Position numbers and translations under genes: made by a program. This document shows positions 32,001-43,896 of a stretch of 64,000 nt of DNA, piece by piece; the first letter of the stretch is position 1, and each line of letters starts with the position of its first letter. The DNA comes from Kentomonas sorsogonicus (Eukaryota; Euglenozoa; Kinetoplastea; Trypanosomatida; Trypanosomatidae). Under the pieces are notes generated by a model. That model did not search any database. It saw only the letters and a list, made by a program, of their open reading frames with translations, and was not told where the DNA came from. The DNA lies in the NCBI GenBank assembly GCA_030347455.1, contig JAQOSZ010000034.1, positions 558,001 through 622,000 of the forward strand, in the 5' to 3' direction.

Positions 32001-35000
32001 CCTCGACCACCGCGTTGCGCGACTTGAGGTGCACCTTGGCCCACTCGATCGTCTGGTTCGCCGGGTCCACGATGAGTGGTGTCTGCAGCGTGTCGAGCAG
32101 CACGACGGCGTTCTCGAGGCTCAGCTCGTCGCCGGGGAGTCCCTCGGCCTTGAACTCCAGCAGCTCGCCCTCGGTGCGCATAAATGCGGTCGGCTTGACA
32201 GGCTCGTCGAAGCCGAGGCGCTTGGACCACGCCTTGAGGTTCCGCTCGCGGACGTCCTCGGTCTCCTCGCCCAGGTACGTGATGAAGGCGGCGGCGATGA
32301 GGGCGCGCTTTGGCATGGAGTCGTTCGCCTCGCGGATCTTCGCCGCGTCGTTGGCCCAGCGCGTCTTCTCGCCCGTCAGCTTCGAGAGCAGCTCCTCCGC
32401 ACGCTTCAGCTCCCCCTCCGCCTTCTCCAGCTTGCTGCGCAGCTTCTCGGCCTCCTTGCATTTCTTGGAGAACTCCTCACGCAGACCCTCCACCAGCTCG
32501 TCGATCTTCTTGAGCTTCTTCTTGAGCTTCTCCAGCTTGTGCTCGCCCTCCTTTTGGTTCTCCTCGAGCTGCTCGAGTTGGCGCGTCAGCGGCGCGATGC
32601 GCTCCATGATGGTGCTGTACTGAATCATCGCCTTGACCCACTCGGCCATCGGGGCGGCCGCGACGGAGGCGCGGTGGATGACCTCCGACTTGAAGGAGGA
32701 GGCCTTCTGGGTCAGCAGCCGCGAGACGCTCTCGCGGATCTTGGGGGTCACGTTCTTGACGTCGAAGTCGAGAATGCGCTCCTTGACGCCGCGCTCGCCA
32801 AGGAAGGCGCGCATCGACTGCCAGCTGACGTCGTTGACGCCGAGCAGCGCCAGGACGCCCTCGAGCACGTCGCGCACCGGCTCCGGCGGCGACTTGAGCG
32901 AGCGGATTTCGTTGAGCTGCTCGCTGCGGATGCTGCTAACCGCGTCGCGCGCGGCCTCCATGAGCGGCTTAATGCTGCTCAGCTCGTCGTCGGTCTTCTG
33001 CCGCTTCACGATGATGTCCTCGTGCTCCTCCTTGAGTTGCTCCTGCAGCTCCGTCGCCTCGTCGCGCTGCTCCTGCGAGCTTTGCATGTTCTTCTGGATC
33101 TCGTCGAGCGCCTTGTCGGCCTCCTTCTGCATCTTCTCCACGTCCTTCTTCTTCTTGGCGACGTCCTTCTTGATCGTCTCGACGCTCTCCTCGCCCTCCT
33201 TGAGCTTCGCCAGACCCGTCTCGAGCCGGTGGATGCTCTCCTCGCTCGATTTACTCTTGAGCTCCAGAATTTGCTTGTAGGTGTCGCAAAAGACCTCGAA
33301 GTCCTTGGGCGTCGCGCGCGGGGCCATCGCTTCGTGGATCGCCAGCATTTCGCGTGACAGGTGGAAGCCCTTGAGGGCCTCGGTCTTCTCCTGGGCGGCG
33401 ATTTCGTCGGCGAGCTTGGTCTTGCACATGGTCTTGGTCATGTCGTTGGTCCACGAGCCCATCCACAGCAACTCGCACTTGCTCAGCAGCCCTGGGTTGG
33501 ATTGCAGACGCACCAGGAACAGCTCGTGCTTGTTGTCCATGATCAGCGCGATACGCAGATTCTTCTTGAGACGGTCAACAAAGTAGGAGTAGATGGGGCC
33601 GATGTAGCCGTCGTTGGAGGCCTCCTCGCGCAGCGGTCCCAGCATCGTCTCCATCTCCTCGGAGGTGAAGAGCCCCGGGATCTCGCCGCTGCTGACCAGC
33701 CCGTTGATGTACTCGAGGAAGGTCTCGCTGACGATGTTGTGGTCCTCGAGAATCAGCATGATGCGCGCGTTCTGCGTCGTCGCGCGCTGGATAAAGCCGC
33801 GCATGTCGTTGCGAAAGTTCTTGAGGTTGTAGTCAAGCGTCATGTTAAGCGAGGCGACCTCCATCCTCTGCATGTACGCCGCCAGCACCACCGTATCGCG
33901 GCGCCCGACACCCGGGCGACCGACAACAATGACGTGGCCGCCCGCCTTGGAGAGCACACGGTCGACGCGCGTCACCCACGAGATGACCTCTGGCAGCCGC
34001 GGCATATGGATCACCTTGAACTCGCGGCTGTAGCGAAGCAGCCCCCCCTCGATCTCCTCCAGCACGTTGTCGTACTTGACCTGCTGCAGCGTCCGAGGGG
34101 CGCTCGGTTCGTTGAGCCACGTCACGTACATGGTCGCGTACTTGTCGTCCTTGGCCGGGGCGGAGTAGCCGATGGCGGCGAGCTGCTCCGCAAAGATCTT
34201 CTCGGCGGTGTGGCGGTCGTCGGGCTTCGGGAGGCAGTCGGCGAAGATGCGGTTCGACTCGTAGGCGAGCACCGCCGGCAGCGTCGTCTGCGTGTCGATC
34301 TTGTACAGCAGCACGTTGGCCACAAGATTCGTGATGTGCCTCGGGCAGAACAAAAAGTGCGAGTACTCCTCTCCCTCGAACTTGCGGCGCACCTTCTCGT
34401 AGACGCCAATGACGTAGTTGGCCAGCTGTTGCCCGTTCTCGTAGTCCCGGCCCTGACCGATGGTCGTCGACTTGAGGAGCCCGCGCCAGTAGGTCGAGTA
34501 GATCTGCGAGAGGCTTGCCTTGCTGGGATACGGCATCGAGATGATGTTCACGACGGCGAGCAGACGCGGCGACACAGGGTAGCGGCCGGCGGAGAGCGAC
34601 GGAGTGAGGCTGGCGACGAGCTGGATCTTCTCGATGCCGATCCACTCGAGTTCGCTGTTGTAAAAGCCCCGGTAGAGAACGAGCTGCTGCAGAAACGAGT
34701 GCAGCTCAACGGTGCCGTAGCGGTCCGGCTTGGGGAGGTTGATGTTCTTGAGGACAATCACCAGCCGCTCGCCCTCGCGTGGGCGGTAGACGCGACCGGT
34801 GTTGGTGCTGTACAGGGTGCACATCTGCTCCAACTTCTGCACCACATGCGTCGAGTTGGTCTGCGCGCTGCAGTTGATGAAGGTTGTGCGCATTCCCGTT
34901 TGGCTGGCGAAGCAGTGTTGCAGCAAGCTGCCTTTGCCGCAGCCCTCGGGGCCGACAACGAAGAAGGGCTTGCACGACGTATCGTCGACGAGCGGCTTCA

Positions 35001-38000
35001 GCACGGCGAGCAGGCGCTGCACCTCCACCGTGCGGATCATCGGGATGTGCCCCGACAAAAAGTCGGCTGGCTTGATGTCGGTGGAGAGGTCCGCCGTGAA
35101 CTCCTGCGTCGCCTTCGACTTGGCATTGTAGTAGCTGTCGAGCGGGCGGCTGTCCGAGTAGGGCTTCTGGCCGCTGGTCGTGTAGAGCCACTTGGCGAAG
35201 GTGGGGGCGCTCTCGGGCTTCAGCGTGCTGCCGAGGCCACGCAGCATGGCGAAGACAAAGTCCTGCTCGTTGGCGGCGCCCATGACGTGGTTGAGGCACG
35301 CGTTGAGCAGACCCATGCGGGTTGTCGGAACCGACAGCGCGTTCATGCGGGTGACCTCGTCGATGGCCTGGAAGGCGTACTTGTGCACCAGCGGCGTCAC
35401 CAGCTTGCGCGTCGCCTCGGGCTGCTGCTGCATCACGGAGTCGACGACCGCCTCGAGGTTGATGTCCTTCTCCGAGAAGAAGAGGACACCCATGCGGGAG
35501 ACGGTGGCCGGCGAGGCGTACTCGAGGCTGTGCGTCTCAAAGATGAAGTTGACGTTGTTACCAAATTGGATGCGCACGCCGTTGGGCATCGTCAGCAGCT
35601 TGTTGTCGTCGAGCACGGAGTTGAGCGACTCGATCCACTCGGGGTCGACGTCGCCGTCGCACATGATCCACGGGCGCGTCTCCTTAGGCTCCTTCACCGC
35701 CTCGCGCGCCGCCGCCGTCAGGACGCCGTCGTACCACTCGCGCGTGTCGGGGTCCATGTAGCCGAGCAGCTGCCGGCGCGGCATCGCCTTGGGGTTCATC
35801 ACGTTGAGCGGCACTGTCGTTCCCATCACCTCGAGTGCCTTGCGCAGCAGCTTGATGAGGGTGCTCTTACCGCTGCCGCTTGGGCCAACGAGCACGACAC
35901 CCATGCGCTGGTTCATCGCTTCGTAGAGCTGGAGTGCCTTGCGCTGCTGCTGCTGCAGGTTTTGAAGACCAAGCTCCGCGGTGGCCTTCTTGAGGGCCTC
36001 CTCGAGCGCCGCGTACGAGATCTCCCGTACTTTGGCGTCCGGGAAGATATCCTTGATGAGGCCGTTGAAGAGCCGTGCGTCGTCGAAGGTGAGCTTCGAG
36101 AGGGTGTTGATGTTCAGCGACTGCAGAATCAGCTCCGCCTCCTGCGTCGGCGTCGTCGACTTGCCCGGGTTCTCCTTCTTCCAGCGTTGCACAAGCGTTC
36201 CTCCGAGACGCAGCACTGCCTTGAGCGGCCGCAGACCCCAGTCGTAGTGCTGCTGCTGCGACATGAGCTGGCCGCAGAGCTGGTACAACTCGACAATGCT
36301 CTTGGCGAGCGTCTTGGCGTGCGTGAAGCCCTCGCTGAGCAGCATCGTGGAGGTGATGAGCTCGTTGTCGGGCTTGCTCATCGCCACCTCGCGAAACAGC
36401 TGCTTGAGATTGTCCGGGAGCTTCGTGCGCCCGCCGTACCCTTTGCCGGCAGGATTGAGCGTCACAAAAATCCCCGCGTTAGGGTCCACGTCGACGGCTT
36501 TGCCCAGCAGCGGGCACGTTTCTTCGCCGTTCTTGAGCGCCTCCTGGATAACCTGAATCATTTGCGAGATGGCGGACAGCTGATCGATCTTGAGACGATT
36601 GAACTCATCAAAGCAGCCCCACGCCCCGCACTTGACGATGCCGACAAAGATGCGCCCCATCGATTTGAAGTCGATGCCCTCGTCACAGTTGAAGACGAGC
36701 ACCTGGCGACCCATGGCGGACCCGAGCGCCTTGACGGACTCGGTCTTGCCGGTACCTGCCGGTCCGTACGGGTTGCCACCGTACCCGAGGTTCATACCCT
36801 TGGTGAGGATCAGGTAGCACTTATCGGTGAGCGGCGTGTGTACCAGTTTCGCCGCGTTGCCCTGGTACTCGTAGGTGTAGGCGAAGCTGGCGTCGATCAT
36901 CTGCACGCGGCAGTTGTTGTCCGCGTCCATGTAGTAGCGCAGCTGCTTTTGCCAGAACCAGTCGTTGATGTTGGCGACCTTCTTGCTCTCGAGCGCCTCG
37001 CTCACTTCGATGTTGTGGATCACGTCGAGGATGAGCGCCTTCACCTTGAGCGCGTTGACGTCGTCCATGTCGGCGGCCATCCCCGTGAGACTGTTGAGCT
37101 GGTTGGTCAGCAGCGCCGTCGCGTCGGAGAGCTTGTTGCCCTTGATGGCGTCCTCCATGAGGCGTGCGAAGAAGACCTGTTCGGCCACTTGCAGAATCTG
37201 GGACGGGTAGCGCTTGATGGTGGCCGCGCTCGTCGGGTCCTTCTCCGCGACGCAGTCCGTGAGCAGCTTGTGCAGCGTCTGCTTCATGCAGTCGTCGAGC
37301 CGGATCAGCCAGTCCTCGACGTCGTTGTCGGTGATCGGGACCGGCTTGATCAGCGGGACGCGCTCGCGGTCGGCAGAGACCATGTGCGTGATCGCGGTCT
37401 GCTCCTCGTTGAATTCGACCGAGTTGATGCCCATGAAGAGCTTCTTGAGGTGCGTCTGGATGACCGAGGGGTTCTGGCTGTGCCCGAGAATCTCGAGCAA
37501 GTCCTCATCGCTGATGAAGTAGAAGCGGGGCAGCTTGTCGCGCTTGGCGTCGAGGTACTCGACCAGGGACTTTTGGCAGCGCTCGATCTGCTCGAGAATA
37601 CCTCTGAGCTTGTCGTTGAAGTCGGGCTGGCTGGCGAGCGACATGACGCGCGGGTCGGCCTCCACCTCGCGCAGGATGCCGACGAACTCCTTGTCGACGC
37701 GCTTGAAGCGGGCCTGCTCCTGCGGCAGGGCGCCGCGCGCGAAGATGGGCTCGAGGTACGTCCACTTGCGCTGGATGGTGTTGAGCAGGATGAGCGACTC
37801 GGAGAGGGCGATGAGCTTCGTCTCCCAACCGGTGGCCTCGTCCGCAAAGTGCACAAAGAACGGGCTGTCCTTGAGCGACGTGACAAGGGCCTGGTTGTCG
37901 CTCACCTGCGTCATGACCTCCTTCCACTCCGTGATGAGTTTTACGGGTTTCGACGTGGCGCCCTCGGTGGGCTCGATGAGGGTGAAGACAGCCTCGAGAG

Positions 38001-41000
38001 CCCACGTGCGGAGGTCCTGAAGCGCCTCGCGGAGCTGAATCTCGCCCAGGGCGCGCGCGTGCAGCTGCTTCACCTCCGCCTGCTTCGCGAGCAGCTGCTC
38101 GTAGTGGTCCAGAATGTCGCCAAAGGTGAGGTCGGTGCTCGTCATGCCCTTCTTCATCTCCAGCAGCCGAAACAGCTCGTTCCAGTGCTCCGTCATCCAC
38201 CCATCACCGCGCGCGAATTTGAGCAGCGGCAGCACCTCATTCCAGTCCTTGAGCAGGTTCAGCAGGTAGTCCGCGATGACGTTCTCGTCCCCGCCGCTCT
38301 TGGGCGTGTCCTCCTTCTTCTTGTCTTTGTCTTTCTTGCCGTTGGCGCTCCTGTCCTGCTTGAGACGCTTCTCGAGGGTGGCGCGCTGCTCCTGACAAAA
38401 GTCGTCGAACTGGTACGTGTGCGAGCGGAAGGTGAGCCAGTCCTCCTTGCGCAGGGTCTCGAGCTGCTCCTCGAAGTTGTCGTACAGACCCCACATGCTG
38501 GCAGTCTTGTCCACATCCTCGACGGTGTGGGTGAGCAGGATGAAGTTGGGCTTGGGCTGGTTGAAGTACTCGCACTTGAGCTCCAGCTCGGCGCCCTGCC
38601 GCTTGAGGTCCTCCATGTCGTTCATCTGGTCCTTGAGGCCCCGCAGCACCTTCTTGACATTCTCCGGCTTCTTCTCGCGGAAGGCCTGAAAGAGGGTCGC
38701 CTTCTGCTTGCCCCAGTTCGTCGCGAAGCGCTGCACGTCCTTGAGAAACTTCTGGATCAGGCTGTCAAGCGACACGCGCATCTTGTTGACGGCGGCCTCC
38801 ATGACCTTGGTGTGCAGTGACATGGCCTCGCGCAGGTGCTCCCAGCGCACCTTGCTGGCGCTGAGGTCGAGCGAGGCGCCCGAGTGCTGACGCAGCGCCT
38901 CGTTACTCTCCTCCACCTCGGCCAGCTTCGCCTCGTACTCGTCCATCTGGCCAAGGTAGTCGTGGTAGGCCTTGTTGGCCTGTCCGACCTCGTCCATGGT
39001 CGCCGGCTGCCGCTCCACCACGTTCGAGGCGTTGTAGACAAAGTCGTCGATGGAGCTGAGCTTCGTCTGGATGCTGCGGCGCATCGCGTTGAGCAGGCTC
39101 TCCTCCAGACGCCGCAGCTGCTCATCGATGCTAGCCTTGACGGGGACGGTGCTGATGGAGAAGCAGTCGACCTTCATCGTCTCCTCCAGGCGGTTCATCT
39201 TGTTGACGTGCTCCTTGATGGTACGGAAGCCGTCGATGAACTTGCCCGTCTCGCCGGCCCACTTGTCGACGATGCTGTCGACGTCGGGCGCGCCGTTGGT
39301 GCCGCAGAGGCCGACGACGATGTGGCTGCGGAACGCTTTGCGGACTCGGTTGAGCTTGTTGAAGAGCTCAATGGCGCGGGTGTGCACCGTCTGGATGCGG
39401 GAGCTGTTCTTCACCGGCATCTCGGGGTAGAGCTCGTAGGTGCCACCCGCCTCGCGCTTGGGCTGCAGGCCGCGAAAACGCAGCGGAACGCTGACGAACT
39501 CGCGCATTTTGATGTAGTACGCCTCGCGGATCGCCTCGAAACTGGGCTTGAACTGCACCACGCCCTGCTTGAAGATGAGCTCCACCTTGAACTCCTCCAT
39601 GTTCTCGTGTAGGCTCTCGAGGCCTTTGCGGTACTGGTACTCGAGCGCCTTGTAGATCTGCGCGTCCCAGTGCCGCCGCCACTCGTCGGTGTTCTCAAAG
39701 CGGTGCTGCGAGTTAAAGTCGCTGAAGGCGCTGCGCATCCCGTCGACGGCGCTGCGCCACTGGTCCATGTGCTTGGTCAGGTCGACGTTGTGCAGCGCCA
39801 TCACCTGCGTCACGAACTCGCTATGGAAGCGGCGAATGTGGCGGTTGTCACTGCTGAGCGACTCGACGTTGTTCTGAAAGCGCATGTTGAGCCCCTCCAG
39901 CTCCTGATAGTTGACGACCGAGATGACGCGCTTGGTGGTGTCGGCGTAGAGGATCTGGGACAGCGCGCGCTGCATCGCCGGCTGCAGCATCGGCCGTGTG
40001 CACGGGATCATCTGGTGCTGCACCGCGTTGTAGTTGGCCACCGATTGCTGCGTCTTGAGCGAGGCCGTGGCGAGCTGCTCGCACGCGCGCACGGTGTTCT
40101 CGGCGGCCTCGGACAGCTGGCCCTCCTTTTTGTGCGACGCGGCGCCGACCCCAGTCCAGCTGCGAATGTTGTGCACCTCCTGCAGAAAAGCGTGCAGGGT
40201 CTGGTTGAAGCGACAGCTGAGCTGCTGCGTGGCGGTGTCGAGCTCGACCACCACCGCGTCCTCGATGGCGAGCACCTTCTTGCACTGCGTTTCGATGGTG
40301 CCCGCCCACTGCTGCATGACGGCCGCCTCCTTCTCCTTGGCCTCCGCGATGATCTCGCGCGCCTTGGTCGACACGCTGTCGGTGAGCGGCGAGGCGGGCC
40401 CGAAGAGGCGGTAGGCGTCCTCAGGGGCGATGGTGCACTCGGCCTGGCAGCTCTTGGCGCAGCGCAGGCGCTGCAGATCGGTGGTGGCGCGCATCACGTT
40501 CTTGTCGAAGCGCCCTTTAGCCACGTCCAGCTGCCGCACTAGGTACTTGGCGATGCCCTCCATCTCTTTGCTGACGCTCGGCTGCACGCCCTCGCGGCGG
40601 AGAAGCGTCGCGTACGGCTTGAGGCGCCGCACCTGCGCCTCGCTCGGCGGCTTGTCGAAGAGTGAGCGCAGCGCGGTGCGCACCTCCGGCTCCAGGAAGG
40701 TCATCTCCTTCTCGAACTTCTTCATGCAGCTCTCCCAGACGCTGTTGGGGAGCCCGCGGATATCGGTCATGTTGCGGTCGGCGAAGATCGTCTCCGGCTG
40801 CAGCGCGTCCGGAATCTTGACGTCGAGCCGCTGCGCCGCCTCGACCGTCTCGCGCACCCGCACCACGTCGTGCATGCGGGCCGAGAAGACGTCGAAGGAC
40901 TCGTCGTGGAAGGAGCCGCCGTCCCAGCCGACCCAGTCGCTCTTGAGCACGCTGCCGACGATGCGGTTCCACTGGCGGCAGAGCTGCAGGGCGTCCTTGA

Positions 41001-42063
41001 GGCTGGCGATGTCCATCCGCCACGGCGCCCGCCAGTCGGAACTCTGCAGCAGGATCTGGCTCTTGAGAAACTCGCGGAGGTCCCCGGAGACGATGGAGAG
41101 CAGCGAGATGGCGTTGACGCGGGTGCGCTCGTTGTGCGTGTTGTTGTTCCAGTACCCGACGAGCGCCTCGTGCACGTACTTGAGCACCTCGGCCGCCTCA
41201 GCGATGGTGAAGGACTTGGAGCGCCACAGCGCGGGGAGCTCGTTCTCGACGCTGGCGGTCGAGTAGGACGAGAGGGCGAGGGACAGGGCGTGGGTGTCGA
41301 TCCAGATCTTCGCGAGGCCCCCCTCCGGCAGCTTGACGACGCTGAAGGAGTTGTTGAGCAGCGACGCCTCCATGCTCATGAGTCGGTTGCGGCGGCGCTT
41401 GTTGGTCTCATCGTCGTCCTCCTCGTGGTTCACCGAGAGGTCGGCGATGGCGGGACTGGAGAGGGCGTCCTGAATGGGGTCCGTGTTGGTCTGCGAGTAG
41501 GCCTTGACGCAGATGGTCTTCTTCAGCAGCACGTCGAAGCGCTCGCCGGTGGGGCACATGGCCTTGGGGAAGTCCTTGACCGAGCAAAGCCCCTTTTCCA
41601 CGTCGACCGCCACGTCGTTGTAGAGCATCTCGAGCACGCTCTTCACGGCGGGGACGTCGGGGAGCTCGGCGAGCGCGCCGCCCGGGAACTGCCCGACGCT
41701 GCCGTACGTGTTGACCACGTCGGAAAAGCTCAGTGCGCGCTCGTTCAGCAGACCAAAGTTGCTCTCCTCGTCCTCGCCCGACAGACGGAGGCTGGAGCGC
41801 CCCGTCACGTCCCGCACGAGAGCCGACACCAGGCGCTGCGTCTCGGCACCGAGGTCGTCGTCAGCGCCCAGGGGCTGGAACTCGAAGAGGGCCCAGCCGT
41901 CGCCGCGGTTGATGCGCACGGGACCAAAGCGCACCTGCAAGTGGCGCTGCGCCGTGCTCGTCATCTGCGCCTCCACAGCAAAAAGCCCTGTCGTGGAAGA
42001 GGGGGCGCCGGCTGACACGGCGCCGGCACCACTTCCGCCGTTTTCTCCGCGAGACGAGGACAT
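29018..42063 (-). CDS. DYNC2H1: Cytoplasmic dynein-2 (IFT) heavy chain, one frame change near the C-terminus
   Basis: Motor subunit of retrograde intraflagellar transport, about 4,348 residues. The start MSSSRGENGG at 42063 is preferred to an upstream in-frame ATG. N-terminal tail and linker precede six AAA modules. P-loops: AAA1 GPAGTGKTES (about residue 1766) followed by VFNCDEGIDFKSMGR and CGAWGCFDEFNRL; AAA2 GPSGSGKST (about 2061); AAA3 GPEGCGKGS (about 2370); AAA4 GRPGVGRRD (about 2715). The coiled-coil stalk lies at about 2940-3220. NPAGKGYGGR with KLPDNLKQLFR, and the AAA3 and AAA4 loop sequences, are dynein-2 rather than dynein-1 or axonemal signatures. The frame changes at 31033-31036 in a CCCC/GGGG run: the first frame reads KYAALASG and the other continues DRRTALISKWDLNNKDKW, so one missing base restores the match. 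Trypanosomes have two dynein-2 heavy chains (DHC2.1 and DHC2.2) acting as a heterodimer; I cannot say which this is. Confidence 0.93.
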
Positions 42064-43896
42064 TCTGGTATTACTGTAATTATTATTCTCGGTGCGCAAT
42101 ACTTACTCAATTAGGGATATCAAATATGTTTTTTGTATTTTTTTTTCAACGCCGCTGTGTGTTGTAGTTGCCTACGATGATTCGTCCTTGTTGTTATTGG
42201 TATTGTTATTGTTCTTTTCGTTGTTTCGTAAGACCAGCGGAGGACGAGGTTTGTGCAAACAAAATGTCTGTTGTGGAGCCTGTGGACTTAACGGAGACGA
42301 CCTTACGAATTCTAAAAAGTGGTGCTGGGGAGAAAACTGATGTAAAAGGAGACACACGAAGAGTGTTGACGTACTCTCTCTCTCTCTCACTTCAGAAAAT
42401 TGAGAAAAATTGTCAGATTCGACTTGATCTTATGTACTATAAATAATTATTTTTCAATTGATATTTTTTTATTCTTATTGAAAAACAATAGTGGTAAACA
42501 AATTCGAAGATATGGACTGAAAAACAAAGTATGTCTATTGGGGACTGGTGGATCACGTTAGCGTGTACGCTTATATACAGCAGGAAAAGAAAGAAATTTA
42601 GGAGAGAAATAAACAAAAGGTTGGAGTAGCAGAAAATAAATTCGTAGAATAAAAAAGTAGAGATGAAAAATAAAAGATGACACAACTAAAAGAAAAAAAA
42701 AGAAATCAATTCACTTTCAGCCGTTTGATACTTCCAACGGTGATGTATCCAGAGGGAGAGACAGCGAGAAATGATTTCAGGAAAATAAAAAATGGGTTTG
42801 AAAGAAAGAGATGGTAAAAAAAGATGAAGAATGCTTTAATTCTCCAACTTTTATGCTAATTTCTATCCGTTGTGGAGCAAACGGGACACAGTTTTACGTT
42901 GAGGAATGCTGATGCAGGTGAGAGAAAGATAACACTAATATATATTCCAACACAACGAGGCCATTACATAATAGATTTTTTTTTTTTGCTTCTTTCTGCG
43001 GTGGGTTACACTTCATGAAGCACTGTATTAGTCAAAGCTTGTAACCTTACTCGTGTTCTGCATTGACTGCTACACATTTTCATTCTAACATCAGCGCACG
43101 GCTAGACGGAACATTACAGATGCAGTCTCACAGCATCTTTAGTTCACTCTTTCACCAATACATTTTCATTCGCTATTTTTTTTTTTTTTGAAGTCATACC
43201 ACTTCTATACAGATATCTAACAAACTTAAACAGCGGCAAAATGGGGGGAAGTCCAAGAAAGAAAAAAACAAGGAGGTGGATGACAGCGCAAACTTACAAA
43301 TGTGGAAGAGAGGGGAAAAAAAAAGAGTGGGGCCCAAGAAGAACACATCTCAAAGAGTGTTAGGAAAGCAGAGGCAGTCCAGGGGAAAAAACGGTTTTTC
43401 ATGTATGAGACGCACACACCAAAACAATCCCTCACACTCTCGCAATGTCAACGGGACAACGAGAGGACAAGAAGGAAAGAGTTGCGATGAGCGTCTCTTA
43501 ACAGACACGCAGAAGGAATTGCAGGGTGGGTGGCGAAGTGAAACGCAGGAGTGATACTATTATTTCTTGTAATTTACAGGGTTTTGTTTTCAGTGTGCAT
43601 CTGAATGAAGCGGTCATTTTCTTTTTTTTTTTTCGCTTTGCGTCTAACCGCTACAGCCGCTGAGGTTTCGAAAACATTAATCAACACACAGAAGACGCAC
43701 ATGTTTTTTTTTCCCCCTATTCCTCTCTTCATTTTTTTTTCTTCCTTCTTCTTCATATGTCATCTTCTCGAATCTCTCTCTCACATCGCTCACACACTTG
43801 AGTGCGTGGTGTGTGAGACGCGACACGTCAACCGAGGGTAGGACGCGCCTTGTGGGAGTTTCGTATTGCCAGCTTCCCAGCCGCTTTCGCAGACGT
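42064..43896. other. Intergenic region
   Basis: About 1.8 kb, AT-rich, with poly-T at 42978-42987 and 43177-43189 and many A-rich runs. A mixed-composition ORF at 43276-43554 on the plus strand runs against the array and has no recognised feature. No gene seen. Confidence 0.6.

Noticed and set aside
29249-33357. Two further long plus-strand frames opposite dynein-2 (685 and 727 codons)
   Set aside because: Antisense shadows of the dynein reading frame, with repetitive Arg/Leu/His/Gln-rich translations.
33361-38820. Plus-strand open frame of 1,819 codons
   Set aside because: It lies antisense to the dynein-2 gene and arises from its GC-rich third positions; the translation is low in aromatic residues, rich in Val/Leu/Arg/Glu/Asp and has no domain.
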